Of a DNA stretch of 64,000 nt, positions 9,801 through 19,953 are shown one piece after another. This DNA comes from Hyaloperonospora brassicae (Eukaryota; Oomycota; Peronosporomycetes; Peronosporales; Peronosporaceae): the NCBI GenBank assembly GCA_947650285.1, contig CANTFL010000233.1:124001-188000 (forward strand). Direction: 5' to 3'. The position numbers and the translations under genes are program-made. The notes under the pieces are model-generated. The model was given only the letters and a program-made list of their open reading frames with translations, was not told the DNA's origin and did no database searches. The number at the start of each line of letters is the position of its first letter. Within the stretch, counting starts at the first letter, position 1.

Positions 9801-12305
9801 TCGCAAAGTTGTGGGAAAAGGAATATTCACCAGCGATCCTAGGTCTTTAGGATTGGCTTCCAGCCCAGCCAAAGATACCTGATGGCCTAAGTAATCCACC
9901 TTACGCCGTCCCCAAAAACTCTTGGTCAGACTGATCGACAAATTCCATCGATCGCATGCTGTCAATAATCTTTCGACCTTGTCGTACAGAGATGTCCATG
10001 ACGTAGCCGGGATCAATATATCGTCAATGTAAGACCGTCTGCCCAGCACTGACGGCGCTTGATCCGTTTCCGGCTCTCCTTCAGTAAACACATCCGTTAA
10101 CTTAGGCTGATCTGTTACATTCACATCCTTATCCGCGCCGATCTTGAGATACCCATATAGAGCATTATCAATCAAACGCTGATAAATCTGTGGAGCGTTC
10201 TTCAGTCCAAAAGGCATCCGCAACCATTCAAACAGGCCCGACGGCGTGATGAAGGCAGAGATCGATCTTGCTCGTTCGGTCATCTCTACCACCCAAAATC
10301 CACTAGCCATGTCCAGCGAACAGTACCACATCGCTTTGTCCATATCTTGCAACAATTCACTGATAAGTGGCATAGGGTACACCATCAGCTGTGTTAGCTG
10401 ATTAACTCGTCGATAATCGATACACAGTCGGATATCTTCTCCATTTTTCTTGATTATCACAACTATTGGCGATGCCCATGGCGATGTCGAAGGTCGGATA
10501 ATCTTGGCTGACAACAAACCTTTTATCAGATCGGCCAACTTCTCACGAAACTTTGGCGCGACAGGTCGCACACGCTGAGCGATCGGCTTCGCTTCTCCCA
10601 CATCAATGTCACACACGGCGCCGCGTGCTGCAGGGGGTAATGCGTTTCCTTTTCCGATTAACAGGTGACGACTCTTCCATATCAGTTGTCGCAAATCCTC
10701 TTGATCCTCAGTCAAGGGCATTCCAGGATCGCCAACTTGGACATCGTCTATTGTTATCTCGGTTGTAGATACGGTTATCTCCGGCAGCACGGCCATGTGT
10801 TGTTCCACATCTTCCGCGAACAGTTCACCTCCCTCGTGGTAGTATGTCGATTCATCTGGTACATCCCTCTCCATTACTTCGTCTCCGATCGTAACAACTT
10901 CCACGTCGTCGTCCAGTCGTGTAGCCTGGCTATGCACCTCCCGATCTTCTGCCTCGATCCCGTCTGGGTGACAGTTGGACTGTCCTTGTAACGGATCAGT
11001 TGTCTCCTGGTGGTCTTTCGCTATCATAGTCTCCTTTGCGACCATGTCCTCTTCACCCGACGGTTCTGGCGTCTTCCGCAATACGTTGACTGCACATGAT
11101 CCCATCATCGATCCATCATCCTTGTCTTCATCATTCCTTCCACTCGTATATTCGTCATGCAACTCCTCATTAGAGTCACCATTAGCGTCAGATGGTGAGG
11201 TGATCTCTACCGAATCCTTGATGTCGTCTGATCTCCATTTTGAGCGCGACAAAATTCGGGTAGGTTTCTCATACGTAGGATGATCCACTAACGGGCCCGT
11301 GTAAGCTTCGGCTTCTTCTTCTTCTCGATCTGTAGTGGCCTCAAAAGCCAATGTCTGCCATTCCATGTATCGCCGCGATCCTACAGATACATATCCTTTA
11401 GATCGCGGGATCATGCCTTCTGTCATCCACAGCGCCAAAGGGGCTCCGCTGTTTAAGATCAGGTCGCGATCGCTTACATTTGTAAGCTGCAGGAACTTAA
11501 TCCTTCCGGGACCATTCGTCACGGTAGGAATCCACGCTACATCTCGTCGCACCCAAAGCTTCGATTTAGGAGGGTTGACACCGATCCTTACTTCCGCTGA
11601 TCTGCCGGCCGCAATGGCTACATGTTGATCGTTAAGGTTGACCGCCGATATATTCGATCGGTACGGTGGTCTTCGTCCAGCCAGACAGATTTGGACTTCA
11701 TCGGGCAGGCAAAGGGTCCCGTCGGCCAAATCCAAACGGATACCTGCAGGAACCATGAAGTCCATGCCTAGTATAGCTTCTTGACCGACTTGATCCCCAA
11801 CCCAGACATCAAAATAATACACTAGTGATCCGTTCAGTGTGATCTTGATCTTGGTCCGTCCTACCGTCATGTAGGTACTCTCTCCGATCCCAATACATTC
11901 TTGTGTTTGGTTCTCGTCTATCACACACCCTACCTTACGAGCAAAGGTAGTGTCGATGATCGAGACTTCTGCACCAGAGTCAAACAGAAAAGTGGCCTTC
12001 TCATTGTTGATCTTGCCCACTGCTTTCGCCTGTTTAAACCATTTTCCCGGAGTATGATACTTCCAGTATCCCCTCGACTCACCAGGGGTAAGATCGAGCT
12101 CCATCTCCACCGGGGATCGGGCATAATTGTCCACTCGCTTCACACTTGATATCGAAGAGGTTCGTTCTGAACAATTACGTGTATTAAAGATCGGATCGCG
12201 CCGATCCTTAACTCCTTGGTCATCCGACTTCTTTTCAACAAATGCGTATATGCATAGCCCAGAACGCTCGGCTCGTGCCAGATTCCAACCTGGCGAGCGT
12301 CCTAG
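6843..12305 (-). CDS. pol: Gypsy Pol polyprotein: PR, RT, RNase H x2, integrase, chromodomain
   Basis: The frame is -1 relative to gag and is open, with no ATG, from the gag stop to about 12104, so I start it at the proposed frameshift (12305). The following positions count from the codon at 12143. Aspartic protease DSGA is at about 55-58. Reverse transcriptase spans about 510-760 with IDYRRVN, FGLKNAP and the catalytic YIDD near 705. A Gypsy-type RNase H lies at about 870-1000. A second RNase H follows at about 1033-1170 ([32 protein letters not shown]). The integrase has an HHCC zinc domain (about 1304-1348) and a DDE core ([21 protein letters not shown]). A chromodomain ([10 protein letters not shown]...FLVQWKKH...TWI) occupies about 1692-1750. 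All catalytic motifs look intact. It replicates and integrates the element. An independent start at the ATG near 12104 is the alternative. Confidence 0.93.
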   Translation of the reverse strand, partial: LGRSPGWNLARAERSGLCIYAFVEKKSDDQGVKDRRDPIFNTRNCSERTSSISSVKRVDNYARSPVEMELDLTPGESRGYWKYHTPGKWFKQAKAVGKINNEKATFLFDSGAEVSIIDTTFARKVGCVIDENQTQECIGIGESTYMTVGRTKIKITLNGSLVYYFDVWVGDQVGQEAILGMDFMVPAGIRLDLADGTLCLPDEVQICLAGRRPPYRSNISAVNLNDQHVAIAAGRSAEVRIGVNPPKSKLWVRRDVAWIPTVTNGPGRIKFLQLTNVSDRDLILNSGAPLALWMTEGMIPRSKGYVSVGSRRYMEWQTLAFEATTDREEEEAEAYTGPLVDHPTYEKPTRILSRSKWRSDDIKDSVEITSPSDANGDSNEELHDEYTSGRNDEDKDDGSMMGSCAVNVLRKTPEPSGEEDMVAKETMIAKDHQETTDPLQGQSNCHPDGIEAEDREVHSQATRLDDDVEVVTIGDEVMERDVPDESTYYHEGGELFAEDVEQHMAVLPEITVSTTEITIDDVQVGDPGMPLTEDQEDLRQLIWKSRHLLIGKGNALPPAARGAVCDIDVGEAKPIAQRVRPVAPKFREKLADLIKGLLSAKIIRPSTSPWASPIVVIIKKNGEDIRLCIDYRRVNQLTQLMVYPMPLISELLQDMDKAMWYCSLDMASGFWVVEMTERARSISAFITPSGLFEWLRMPFGLKNAPQIYQRLIDNALYGYLKIGADKDVNVTDQPKLTDVFTEGEPETDQAPSVLGRRSYIDDILIPATSWTSLYDKVERLLTACDRWNLSISLTKSFWGRRKVDYLGHQVSLAGLEANPKDLGSLVNIPFPTTLRSMQSFLGSLNYYSRFIEDFAVYASVLYELREADFFEMSRMGDRGETSGSCDNALQRDEHDQNERSRWERAAISFALLKAKIATTPILKHFDSDRLPVIVVYASKWAVSASLLQEYDGVYWPVTFTSRTLKPNEVNYGMVEKEVLALLRILEVCYTMLVSREIRVLTRYSTLAWLVQSSGLNGRLGRWAALLSNWTLEVKRCTKGEDEILGALAASITPRDEVDDVLIAIAPQKKPKQLVTMLPPTVGTDECLLVVSFDGSARTKRKSGAYSAIVWKLPEWTIISAASEYAADLTVNAAEYRGLLLGLDLLDNQTRGRVIICGDSNLVIRQMRGEMDCKAPGLQLLRHKAMQKLRSWPKHEFLHMKREWNQSADRLASAALQQEKGVIVNLDQELQELISLNRLHELLLPERTDCVVKMMAITRSARRRRQQPEVLQEEIVQRMRIERIKQAQEEESWIANLKEYIVGDLTHINAEDAKLCARIAPDYEVDENGLLFFSPRSAKESDDRMEMVRLVVPELLQENFMHHYHTSLEGGHQGIGRTYQRIRSNFHWRGLYRSVQRYVGKCVDCTTGKGLPAIRGRSPGNIQATYPFQVIAMDHIPSLPRSFKGNTELLLWVDLFSGYVIARASSSRTAQAIAEGYEECVFRRFGASEAIRHDREPGFMSDFFRAFNRIAGQKQRATMAYRPQANGTAERMVQTLTRSIKMYVTDVEQKDWDEYAERLTFAMNTAHDRIRGDTPFYLIHGWDPRSTLEATLPLGSTKTRDADPRRWRYNIQRQYQKAREVVNERLRIAIQDRADRHNGNDEVCDIKCGSQVWLYLDRVKDGYARKLAHMWHGPFRVAELCGEHAVRVEISGTPYRLFPIVHVSKLKPVLQFPDRPSSVLVTDCGDRVDFDESLLPEDSWEGELAADEYEVEKILDVRSGRKTRYGRVHRQFLVQWKKHDDPTWIDEADLNCGALLQDFERNRVSQNRFEVMQSHEEETED

Positions 12306-12311
12306 TTTAAC
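12264..12311 (-). promoter_or_regulatory. Putative -1 ribosomal frameshift signal (GTTAAAC + stem-loop)
   Basis: The last gag codons are ATG TTA AAC TAG, giving the slippery heptamer G-TTA-AAC at 12311-12305, directly before the UAG stop. A 4-nt spacer is followed by a stem ACGCTCG/CGAGCGT (12300-12294 with 12270-12264), and inside it CCAG/CTGG. A one-base backward slip enters the pol frame at CTA (12305-12303). GUUAAAC is a functional slip site in equine arteritis virus. Use here is inferred. Confidence 0.72.
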
Positions 12312-14746
12312 ATTTCTTCGACCTTCGGAGGAAACATCCCCGCATGCTTAGTAGGCACATACCACTGGCGGATCAAGTTAAAGAACTCTTCCATGGGGCA
12401 TTTGCCATTCTCATGTACCTCTCCGCAGGCTGCACACACGTAGAAGCACTTGTCCGATGGATGTCCTTTGCGACCGCACTTCTGACACGTTAGTCTCTGC
12501 CAGCATCCACGATCATCATGTCGCGTCGATCCGCAGTGGGTGCATGCCTTCGTTTTTCCACCTCGATCACGTCCATCTTCTTCACCAGCATTCTTCTGCC
12601 AGGTACGCCGATCTTGATCCGATCTCTCTTGACCAGATGTAGTGGTCACACAAACTCGGCGGTGATCCTTGTCTTCATCTGATCCACTCAAATCCGATTC
12701 CGATCCGCTACTTTCGATCCGCTCACGGATCGCCCTCACCGCCCGAGCAGTCTTGGATGACGTAGGATTTGGATAGGCATTCGCTCGCTGGTGGAACTTG
12801 TTCGATCCTGTCGGCGTCTTCAACTGACGACTCTCCATCCTTTGGCATGCACGCAACGTTTCATCCAACTCGTTGACATCGGTCAATCGTAGTAGGGTCA
12901 GCTGCTTGGCCAGATCGCGATCGTCCAACGTGGCAATGAAATGTTCCACATGTTCACGACGAGTGTCCGCCGTGGCCATCCTCTCGTCTCGGATCGCGAT
13001 CTTGGCATGCTTAGCCGCGACATTTAGGCGGTGTAGATACTCCTGTGGATTTTCATCCGATCGTTTCCGTGCGAGATAGTATTGTCTGGCCAGAGACACC
13101 CCTTGTCCTCCATACTGTACCATAAACTCATCCAGCAGTCTCTTCCACTTCTTCCGAGTAGATCGACTCAGTTGGTTGTACCAGTTTCGAGCGGGTCCTG
13201 TCAGCAGATCTCCGAAAACCAAACACTTCTCCTCATCTGGTGCTTGATCGCGCAAGAAGGCTGATTTAACCTTGCTGATCCAGCTTCTGGCCCGATCTTC
13301 ATCTCGATCCTTGCCACTGAATTCTTTTAGCTCCGTCATCGCCGACACTCTGATACGTTGGGGTATGCTATCACCATCTTGCAACGTCTCGGTTGTAGCT
13401 ACCATAGCGTGTCTACGATCTTCTTGTCCCGAATCATCGGGATCGATGTCATCAGGATAAAAAAACTCCGGATGACGGGTGTACGACTGCACCGATTCCA
13501 TCTCCACGTCGGGTGTGTATCTTTCGAGAGATCTAGCAGGCTTGATCCTTTGGCTTGGGTAGATCGCTTGATACGCCCGTTTCTGTTGATCTTGGCGAAA
13601 GCGTTCCATGGCCTCGTCGAGGTACGTCTGCAGGAGCCCTTGCGTAGTAATCGTCTTCTGCCCTTTAGCGCCTGTGGCCTTCGATCGCGAGTTCATCTTC
13701 ACCGACTCGACTCGATCGCATAGCAGTGCTGCACCACTTGGGCCTAGAGACATCCGTTGGATGCCGACCGAATCGTCCGACTCCATTTCTGATTCCGCCG
13801 AGGCATATTGAGACGATCCGGTATGATAACCTCTCGGGACCTCGGCGATCGTCGCAACTGCTTGATCCGCGGATTCGCGCTTCCCCGTCAGAGGAATTGA
13901 CGATCCGGTATAATGGCCTTTCGGGACATCGGCGATCGTCCCCACCGCTTGATCTGCGGATTCGCGCTTTCCCGTCAGGGGAATAAGCTTGTCATACAGC
14001 GATCGACACGCATGGATCACCTGATCCTGATCGCATTCCAGTAACTGGTTCGCATCGAACGCTCCAGCGACGTATCCCGCATCTTGCAACAGTTGGATGA
14101 TCGCGCTGATCCCTTCTACTGCGTTAGTCGCCACCTTCGCACAGGATATCGGGCCTTGTAACTCTCCGAGTAGCTTAGGATTCAGTATCCGTAGCACGGG
14201 ATCATTCGATAGCAGATCCTCAAGCGCTTTCCAATGGAATCCCTGCTCCAGTTGATCCAACTGCCATCCTTCCGGCTTCATATCCAGATCTTCGTCTACG
14301 AACTTGATCGGTTTTATGATCGCTTTCACGCCGCGATCGCGTCGATCCGATCTGGGATCTTCTTTCTTCACTCGATCCGTCTTCGAAGTCGTCTTCTTTG
14401 ACATTGCTTGAGTGGTCTTGTGTAGTTTTTGTTCAGTTTTCGCTGAAGGGTTTTCACCCAGCGGATCGTGTTTTGCAGCACGATCCGCGGTGGTCCCCAA
14501 AGGGACCATAGGAGGGGGTCGAGGTTTATCTTCCAGATCGATTGATCGATCTTCCTCTTTAATTTTCTTGTCATCAGAGCCCCTCCCAAAACTCTGATAA
14601 TCCGGGGATCCTTTAACATCACGCGTCGCAGGCGATCCCTTCTCCTCAAACGCTTCCATCCCAGGTTCAATCTTGATTTTCACTTCTTGACTTGGGGACT
14701 CACGGTGAAATCCCGAGTCACCAGAAGATCCGGGCACGCGCACCAT
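12302..14746 (-). CDS. gag: Gypsy Gag polyprotein with zinc knuckles
   Basis: The protein has 814 residues. The frame is open upstream into the LTR, but the first in-frame ATG is at 14746-14744, where the last spacer base joins the primer binding site, so the protein begins M-V-R-V-P. The N-terminal half is charged and low-complexity. It holds a tandem 29-residue duplication ([14 protein letters not shown]...) encoded near 13820-13985. A retrotransposon-gag capsid-like domain lies at about residues 474-582 ([39 protein letters not shown]). Zinc knuckles follow at about 735-783: two canonical C-X2-C-X4-H-X4-C and one variant with X3. Gag packages element RNA into particles. The UAG stop lies directly after the slippery heptamer. 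A later ATG could be used instead of the one in the primer site. Confidence 0.9.
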   Translation of the reverse strand: MVRVPGSSGDSGFHRESPSQEVKIKIEPGMEAFEEKGSPATRDVKGSPDYQSFGRGSDDKKIKEEDRSIDLEDKPRPPPMVPLGTTADRAAKHDPLGENPSAKTEQKLHKTTQAMSKKTTSKTDRVKKEDPRSDRRDRGVKAIIKPIKFVDEDLDMKPEGWQLDQLEQGFHWKALEDLLSNDPVLRILNPKLLGELQGPISCAKVATNAVEGISAIIQLLQDAGYVAGAFDANQLLECDQDQVIHACRSLYDKLIPLTGKRESADQAVGTIADVPKGHYTGSSIPLTGKRESADQAVATIAEVPRGYHTGSSQYASAESEMESDDSVGIQRMSLGPSGAALLCDRVESVKMNSRSKATGAKGQKTITTQGLLQTYLDEAMERFRQDQQKRAYQAIYPSQRIKPARSLERYTPDVEMESVQSYTRHPEFFYPDDIDPDDSGQEDRRHAMVATTETLQDGDSIPQRIRVSAMTELKEFSGKDRDEDRARSWISKVKSAFLRDQAPDEEKCLVFGDLLTGPARNWYNQLSRSTRKKWKRLLDEFMVQYGGQGVSLARQYYLARKRSDENPQEYLHRLNVAAKHAKIAIRDERMATADTRREHVEHFIATLDDRDLAKQLTLLRLTDVNELDETLRACQRMESRQLKTPTGSNKFHQRANAYPNPTSSKTARAVRAIRERIESSGSESDLSGSDEDKDHRRVCVTTTSGQERSDQDRRTWQKNAGEEDGRDRGGKTKACTHCGSTRHDDRGCWQRLTCQKCGRKGHPSDKCFYVCAACGEVHENGKCPMEEFFNLIRQWYVPTKHAGMFPPKVEEMLN
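14728..14745 (-). other. Primer binding site of element I
   Basis: One base after the 5' LTR the minus strand reads TGGTGCGCGTGCCCGGAT. Its complement ends CCA and splits naturally into a T-loop end (AT), T-stem (CCGGG), acceptor strand (CACGCGC), discriminator A and CCA, as in a tRNA 3' end. I cannot say which tRNA. It fixes the strand of the element. Confidence 0.9.
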
Positions 14747-15933
14747 TGTGGTGGAGTGGCGATCGCTCAAATTATGAGTCGATCCCAACTCTCCACTGGC
14801 GCCCGGACGACCGACTAACGGAGGGGGTACTCCGATCCCGTGTTCTTGATAGCTTTCCTCACCTTGTGTACCCGTCGGTAGGGCGGGTTGCACTCTTCCA
14901 GGTGGACTCGTCTCAAAAGAAAACTTGACCGTGTTGGGGATGGGGGTGTGATCGTGCGGAAATCTTCACGCGATCACGGGGTACTTGTGGGTACTGACTT
15001 GAGTAACCCTGATCTCAACGAAATCGCCTTGTCCACTGTATGGTTGCTTGATCCGCGAGCCTTCTGACCACTTGAGCCGTCTCGCGATCTTGCGCCTTGC
15101 CTTTACTTGTCTTGCTGCGTCCGATCGCAGTTGATGTTACTTGAGGGTTCTTGAACACACCTGGCCAAAACAATCCAGGTGTGACACTTGCGTAGACGTG
15201 TACCGTTACTCTTTGTTCAACGGGGGGCCAAAAAATCCAACCCGGAAGAGATAACGTGTGCCTTGTGAAGTAATTTGAACTCTGTTTAATGTTATCCAAT
15301 CAATCCTAAAACCCTACCCCTATGCCTATCCGTATGTCCTAACCAGATGCCACGCGTCGCCTTTCCAGGAAGATCGCCCCCTCACATTTGTGTGGTCCAC
15401 ACCCAGTATATCAACCGTTGTGTCTTTCTTGTGGCCCACCCAAGATGTCCCCACGATCCTACGAGCGGATCGCGATCCTACTAGCGGATCGCGATCTTAC
15501 TGGCGGTTCGCGATCCTAGCCGTGGATCGTGATCCCACTAACGGTTCGCGATCCTAGCCGTGGATCGCGATCTTACTGGCGGATCGTGATCCTAGCCGTG
15601 GATCGCGATCCTACTAGCGGATCGCAGCCGGAGATCAGATTTGCGATCCTAGGTTAGGATCGCGATCTTCCAGTGAAATCGAGAGTCTTGTCTTGCCCTG
15701 TCTCACGACGGATTGCGTAATCAAAACGGGTCTGACCACCCCATAACCTCGTCCCAGATTGGACGATCCTATCCAATTGGGTTTGGGGTACGTTATCGTC
15801 AGCCACCCGTCCCAGCTTGTATCATCCAATCACAGTGATCTTGGTTCAACCGAAACGTGGGACCCGTGCGATCGCCCATCCTCGATCGCCACTCCACGTC
15901 CCAAAGAGATTTCTTTGAGACCGCTTTACCACA
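14747..15933 (-). repeat. 5' LTR of element I
   Basis: It looks identical to 2674-3860, with the same ends and the same nine-unit dyad array (15454-15624). It lies beside the primer binding site, which makes it the 5' LTR. It should carry the gag-pol promoter, but I could not place a convincing Inr/FPR on its minus strand. CTAT follows at 15934-15937 as the second half of the target duplication. Confidence 0.95.
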
Positions 15934-16699
15934 CTATCAAGATAGTGTAGGCTCCACCTCACAATCGGCGATTAGAAAGGCGACTGCGATCGGACAAGTA
16001 CATCAGGTGTGTCCTACACAAGCACAAGGGTGTGACCTTCTATAAAGAGCGCACGTGGCATGCGATATCAAGGCTATGTAAAAAGGAATAGGTTTGTTGA
16101 ATTTGCCTGATTAACATTCATTAGAGTTGAATTTTTAAAGAACACGCCTCGTATCTTCCGATTATGATTGTTTGGCCACGTGGCGTCACAGACTACATTG
16201 CATCTGCACAAGCGTCGCGCCTGGATTGTCGGGACAGTTGAGTTTAAGGCCTATCATCCCCCACAACTGCGATCGGACTCAGTAAACGCTTTGTGGTTGA
16301 GGAGGAAAGATCGCGGGACGGCTCAAGTGGTCATAGAGCTCGCGAATCAAGGTCCACATTTGAACAAGGCGATCTGTTACAGATTAAGGTGACTCATACC
16401 GAGCGCCCCACAAGCATTAAAGTAATCCTGTGACGAATTACACGAGCTCACGTCAACCCCGATCTTGGTGTGAAGATTTCCACACCGTGATCAAACCTCG
16501 TCCCCATCGCGAACACGGTCAAGTTTTCCATTGACACGAGTCCACCTGGAAGAGTGCAACCCGCCCCACCGACGGGTACACAAGGTGAGGAAAGCAATCA
16601 AGAACACGGAATCGGAGTACCCCCTCCTTTAATCGGTCGTCCGGGCGCCAGTGGAGTGTCGGGATCGACTACTTAAGAAGCACTCAACACATCACCACA
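15934..16699 (+). repeat. Right part of the older Gypsy LTR split by element I
   Basis: The reverse complement of 16430-16699 aligns to the start of the element I LTR through recognisable blocks: the CACTGGCGCCCGGACGACCG region, the CACCTTGTGTACCCGTCGGT region and the GTGGACTCGTGTC region. A GGCTCAAGTGGTCA block at about 16320 matches further in. It ends ...CACCACA at 16699. It is diverged and in opposite orientation to element I. No primer site follows, so it may be a solo or 3' LTR. Confidence 0.85.
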
Positions 16700-19099
16700 A
16701 TTACATCCGGTTTGGAATAGTGTCGCGCCGAAGATGGTTAACATAAATTCCATTTCTCTTTATGGATACCAAAAACATAGTGGGTGATGCTTCTTCAGCT
16801 CTTAAAGAATTATGCAGCTCATTTAAATCTCATTTATGAAGCATGAAAATGGATTAAGATAATCAGTTATTTAAGCTTAAACATTTATGATGGCAATAAA
16901 ATATCGTTGTATAGTATTATTGCGTTTGTGATAAAATTCTAGTATATTATTGCCTAACTACATGAACTCCTCATTACGATTCATGTCTAATTACTAAATA
17001 TGATTGTTTCCATATATGGTTACGATAAAAGTTACGTTAAGTTTGATATAATCAAGGATGTATGTTGACGATTGCCTATTGGAATCGATATAAGGCATCA
17101 AATCCGTCATCTTGTCTGTATCAGGTTAAATTTCATCTAGAGTTAGATTAAGTCTGTTGAATAATCTATATTTGTACGTTAACCTCATTTGTAATTATGT
17201 GAATGCACTCGTATCCATACAGCACCTTGGCATATTCGTTAAGTAAAAATGAGAATGCACATTTTACAGACTCTTTCGCAGATATTTACATCGGAGGTAT
17301 CTAATTTTGACAAGATTTCAATAAGTTGCGTGAAAATGATTTTGTAAAGGCATATTTATTCAATATGCATTCCTACCTTATATACTTTATTGATCATCGC
17401 CCAAATTGATATTTATTAAAGATTTACAATCCACGGTTCATTTCGCCCTTTGCTCCTTGTTATGTGATTTTACATCCTTGGTAAAAGTTTGTATTCTTGT
17501 TCGTACTTAAACCGCGCAAACATTCATTCTTCACCTTAATAAAATTAAATGAGACAGTAAGTAAGTGTGCATAAATAAGATATTTATAAATTTTCCCTAA
17601 ACTCAGCAAGATTTATCCGAAACAAAAGTCGTCAGGTATCATGCAGACATTTAACTACAGCTAGATCAATGCTGAATATATGAAAAGATTTAAAACAATT
17701 GAGAAAATCAAGTGGGTATCTATAAAGCAGTCTAAATACGTACTCTATTAAAATAACTGAAAGATGATGGTCTTTGATTATCTAGTTTGGTTCCGCTGCT
17801 AGAATAATGTGTATACGAATCATAGAGCAGAAGCACAAGCATCATAGAAACAATATCTTCACATCCTGTGAACCACCACAACTTTAGAAAATTGGTCGGT
17901 GATTGACGTGTCAAATGCGTATATTCCTTTTTCGAGCCATTATACATAAAGTAATATTTGTATAGTTGATAGTGGTAGCCAAGAGTTGATTATCGCATAT
18001 CACATTTTACTGGCATTTATAGAGTTTATAAACCAGATCGAGCTCACTAAAAAAGTGTCGAGTGCCGTAGTCACTTATGTTTCCGCGGTGCAAAGCGTAT
18101 TTTTGTATTCACACAAGCCACGTGACTATACGGGACAATATAATTATCATTGGTCAGAGCGAGTTCCTGCATCCACAGAGATACTACAATCTGATAATTC
18201 CCTTGAATAAACACCTTAATTACCTTCGAGTTTAAGGAATTCGATCATGTCAAACGTCTATTTACCCTTTTCTTAGCCCCTTAACATAACAAAGGTGACG
18301 ACAGCATAGGCCCTCGGACGGGTATAACATTGTGAGGATGCCGAAATAAGGGAAGAAATGCGCATTGACAGTTTAAAAGTCTTAAAAAGCAAAAAAAACA
18401 GATCGGTTAGAGGGTGGTCAAGCTTCAGTCGTGTCTGCAGAAGCAGCTTCTTTTGCTTGAACACGGAGACACGCACGGGTAGCACGTAATATAGCGCCGG
18501 AGTGGCTTAAGGTGTTACGCGAGTTCACCGTACTGCACTCGGTAGTCATTAGCTTTTAAAACTGAAAGGAAGGAGAAAAAGGCGAACTCGCCGAAACCAT
18601 CAGCACATCAATAAGCCAGAATAAGCTCCGACATTCGTTGTGGGACTAATCGATTCGCGAACTCGAAATGGAAGGATATCTGTACATTCTTTCGTGCTTC
18701 ACTAGACTAACCCTCGCCTCAGGTTCGACTTTGATGCATACTAAATGCTCTATTTGGCGAAAGAGAATCGCGGAAAGCTCATCGAATTTTCCAAGTCGAG
18801 GATACTTTTTGTATTTTCTTGGTCTAAAACTATTAAGACAAGACCATATTGAACGGGAGGTAATACACGGGAGAGACGAGATCGCGCATGTTTTCTGGCT
18901 ATGACATTATTTAAAACGTTTGATTTTTAGCTATCAATGTCGGAAGCAATTAACTTGGATATGCTACAGAAGAGGAATACGATTCTATAAATTATACGAG
19001 TTAATATTTGATGCCTGTAAGTGGCCTGATTATTTGTTTTTCGATCAAGTGATCAGCAACTGTAATAAATCATTTATATAAGTATGTACCGCAGATCGC
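16700..19099. other. AT-rich stretch, no gene recognised
   Basis: All frames are short and AT-driven. I see no protein family signature, no tRNA cloverleaf and no repeat array. It probably represents old decayed repeat or intergenic DNA. Confidence 0.6.
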
Positions 19100-19953
19100 A
19101 CTGCGACGAAAAACTAGTTTTTCGGTAGGGTGTGCCACACAATGGAGTGCACCACACACCGCTAAATTTGGCCAAGTGGTTGGGTATCGTGATTTTGGGC
19201 GATGCGATCTTGAGCGATGTGATCTTTAATGATGCGATCTTGGAAGACCTTATCTTCGATGACGTGATGTTGGGTGACGCGAACTCTTGCACCGTGATCT
19301 TCGGATAATAATCTCACGTAATCCGGCGTAAACTCCAGAATACTATGGACGATCAAATCTCGACAGCACAAGGCGATGTGTGGTGGTCCAGCCTGATGCA
19401 AGAGATATTAGTTTTCGTAGGATTAGACTTTCGATTTATAACCTTTATAAATGAACAAATAGCTCCTAGGTGCATGAGTATTGTTAACCTTACGGGCAGA
19501 AAATTGGCCTCCCGACGTCTGATTAGATTAATCGACCATTGAGAGATCAATTTTAAATTGATTGTCCAGGAATGCGACAGATTTATAAACTTTTAAACTG
19601 CGATTAAATGCAGAGTGCAAGATCGCCAAACGCCTCGATTGGTCTAAAAAAAACGAAAATCACGCATCGATTATGGGAAAGAAATCTTGTGGAGATCAGG
19701 GCGGCTCATGTAAAACACCCCATAAGTACTCCCTTGGTCGTGTGAATATTTATATAAAAAAACTCATCTCAAACCTGGGCAAAATTCAAATCGACTTCAG
19801 TTCACCTGGAAAAGTGGAGCCGCCCTACCGACATGTACACAAGTTGAGGTAGGAAAAAAGCACGAAAGCAGAAAAATTATTCCGATAGTCATTCACCTGG
19901 GCGCCAATGGAGATTTAGGATCGCAGAACATTCATACTACCCACCCCACCACA
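19100..19953 (+). repeat. Decayed LTR relic of the element I superfamily
   Basis: Near the right end, CACCTGGGCGCCAATGGAG and a preceding ACATGTACACAAGTTGAGG block match the reverse complement of the element I LTR start. The relic ends CCACCACA at 19953. Between 19180 and 19300 there are short repeats of GATCTTG/GATG type, a probable decayed dyad array. The left limit is approximate. I see no internal coding region attached. Confidence 0.7.

Larger units (their letters stand above)
2674..15933 (-). mobile_element. Complete Ty3/Gypsy LTR retrotransposon (element I)
   Basis: The element is 13,260 bp. It has LTRs of 1,187 bp at 2674-3860 and 14747-15933, each beginning TGTGGT and ending ACCACA, and a 4-bp target duplication CTAT at 2670-2673 and 15934-15937. 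Sense is the minus strand: the primer binding site lies beside the right LTR, followed by gag, pol (protease, reverse transcriptase, RNase H, second RNase H, integrase, chromodomain), then an antisense gene and a purine-rich tract beside the left LTR. I see no mismatch between the LTRs, and gag, pol and the antisense ORF are all open. The insertion is therefore recent and possibly still active. Known biology: such elements copy themselves through an RNA intermediate, and chromodomain integrases target chromatin. The dual RNase H layout recalls the oomycete and plant Gypsy lineages described with an archaeal-type RNase H. Confidence 0.96.
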
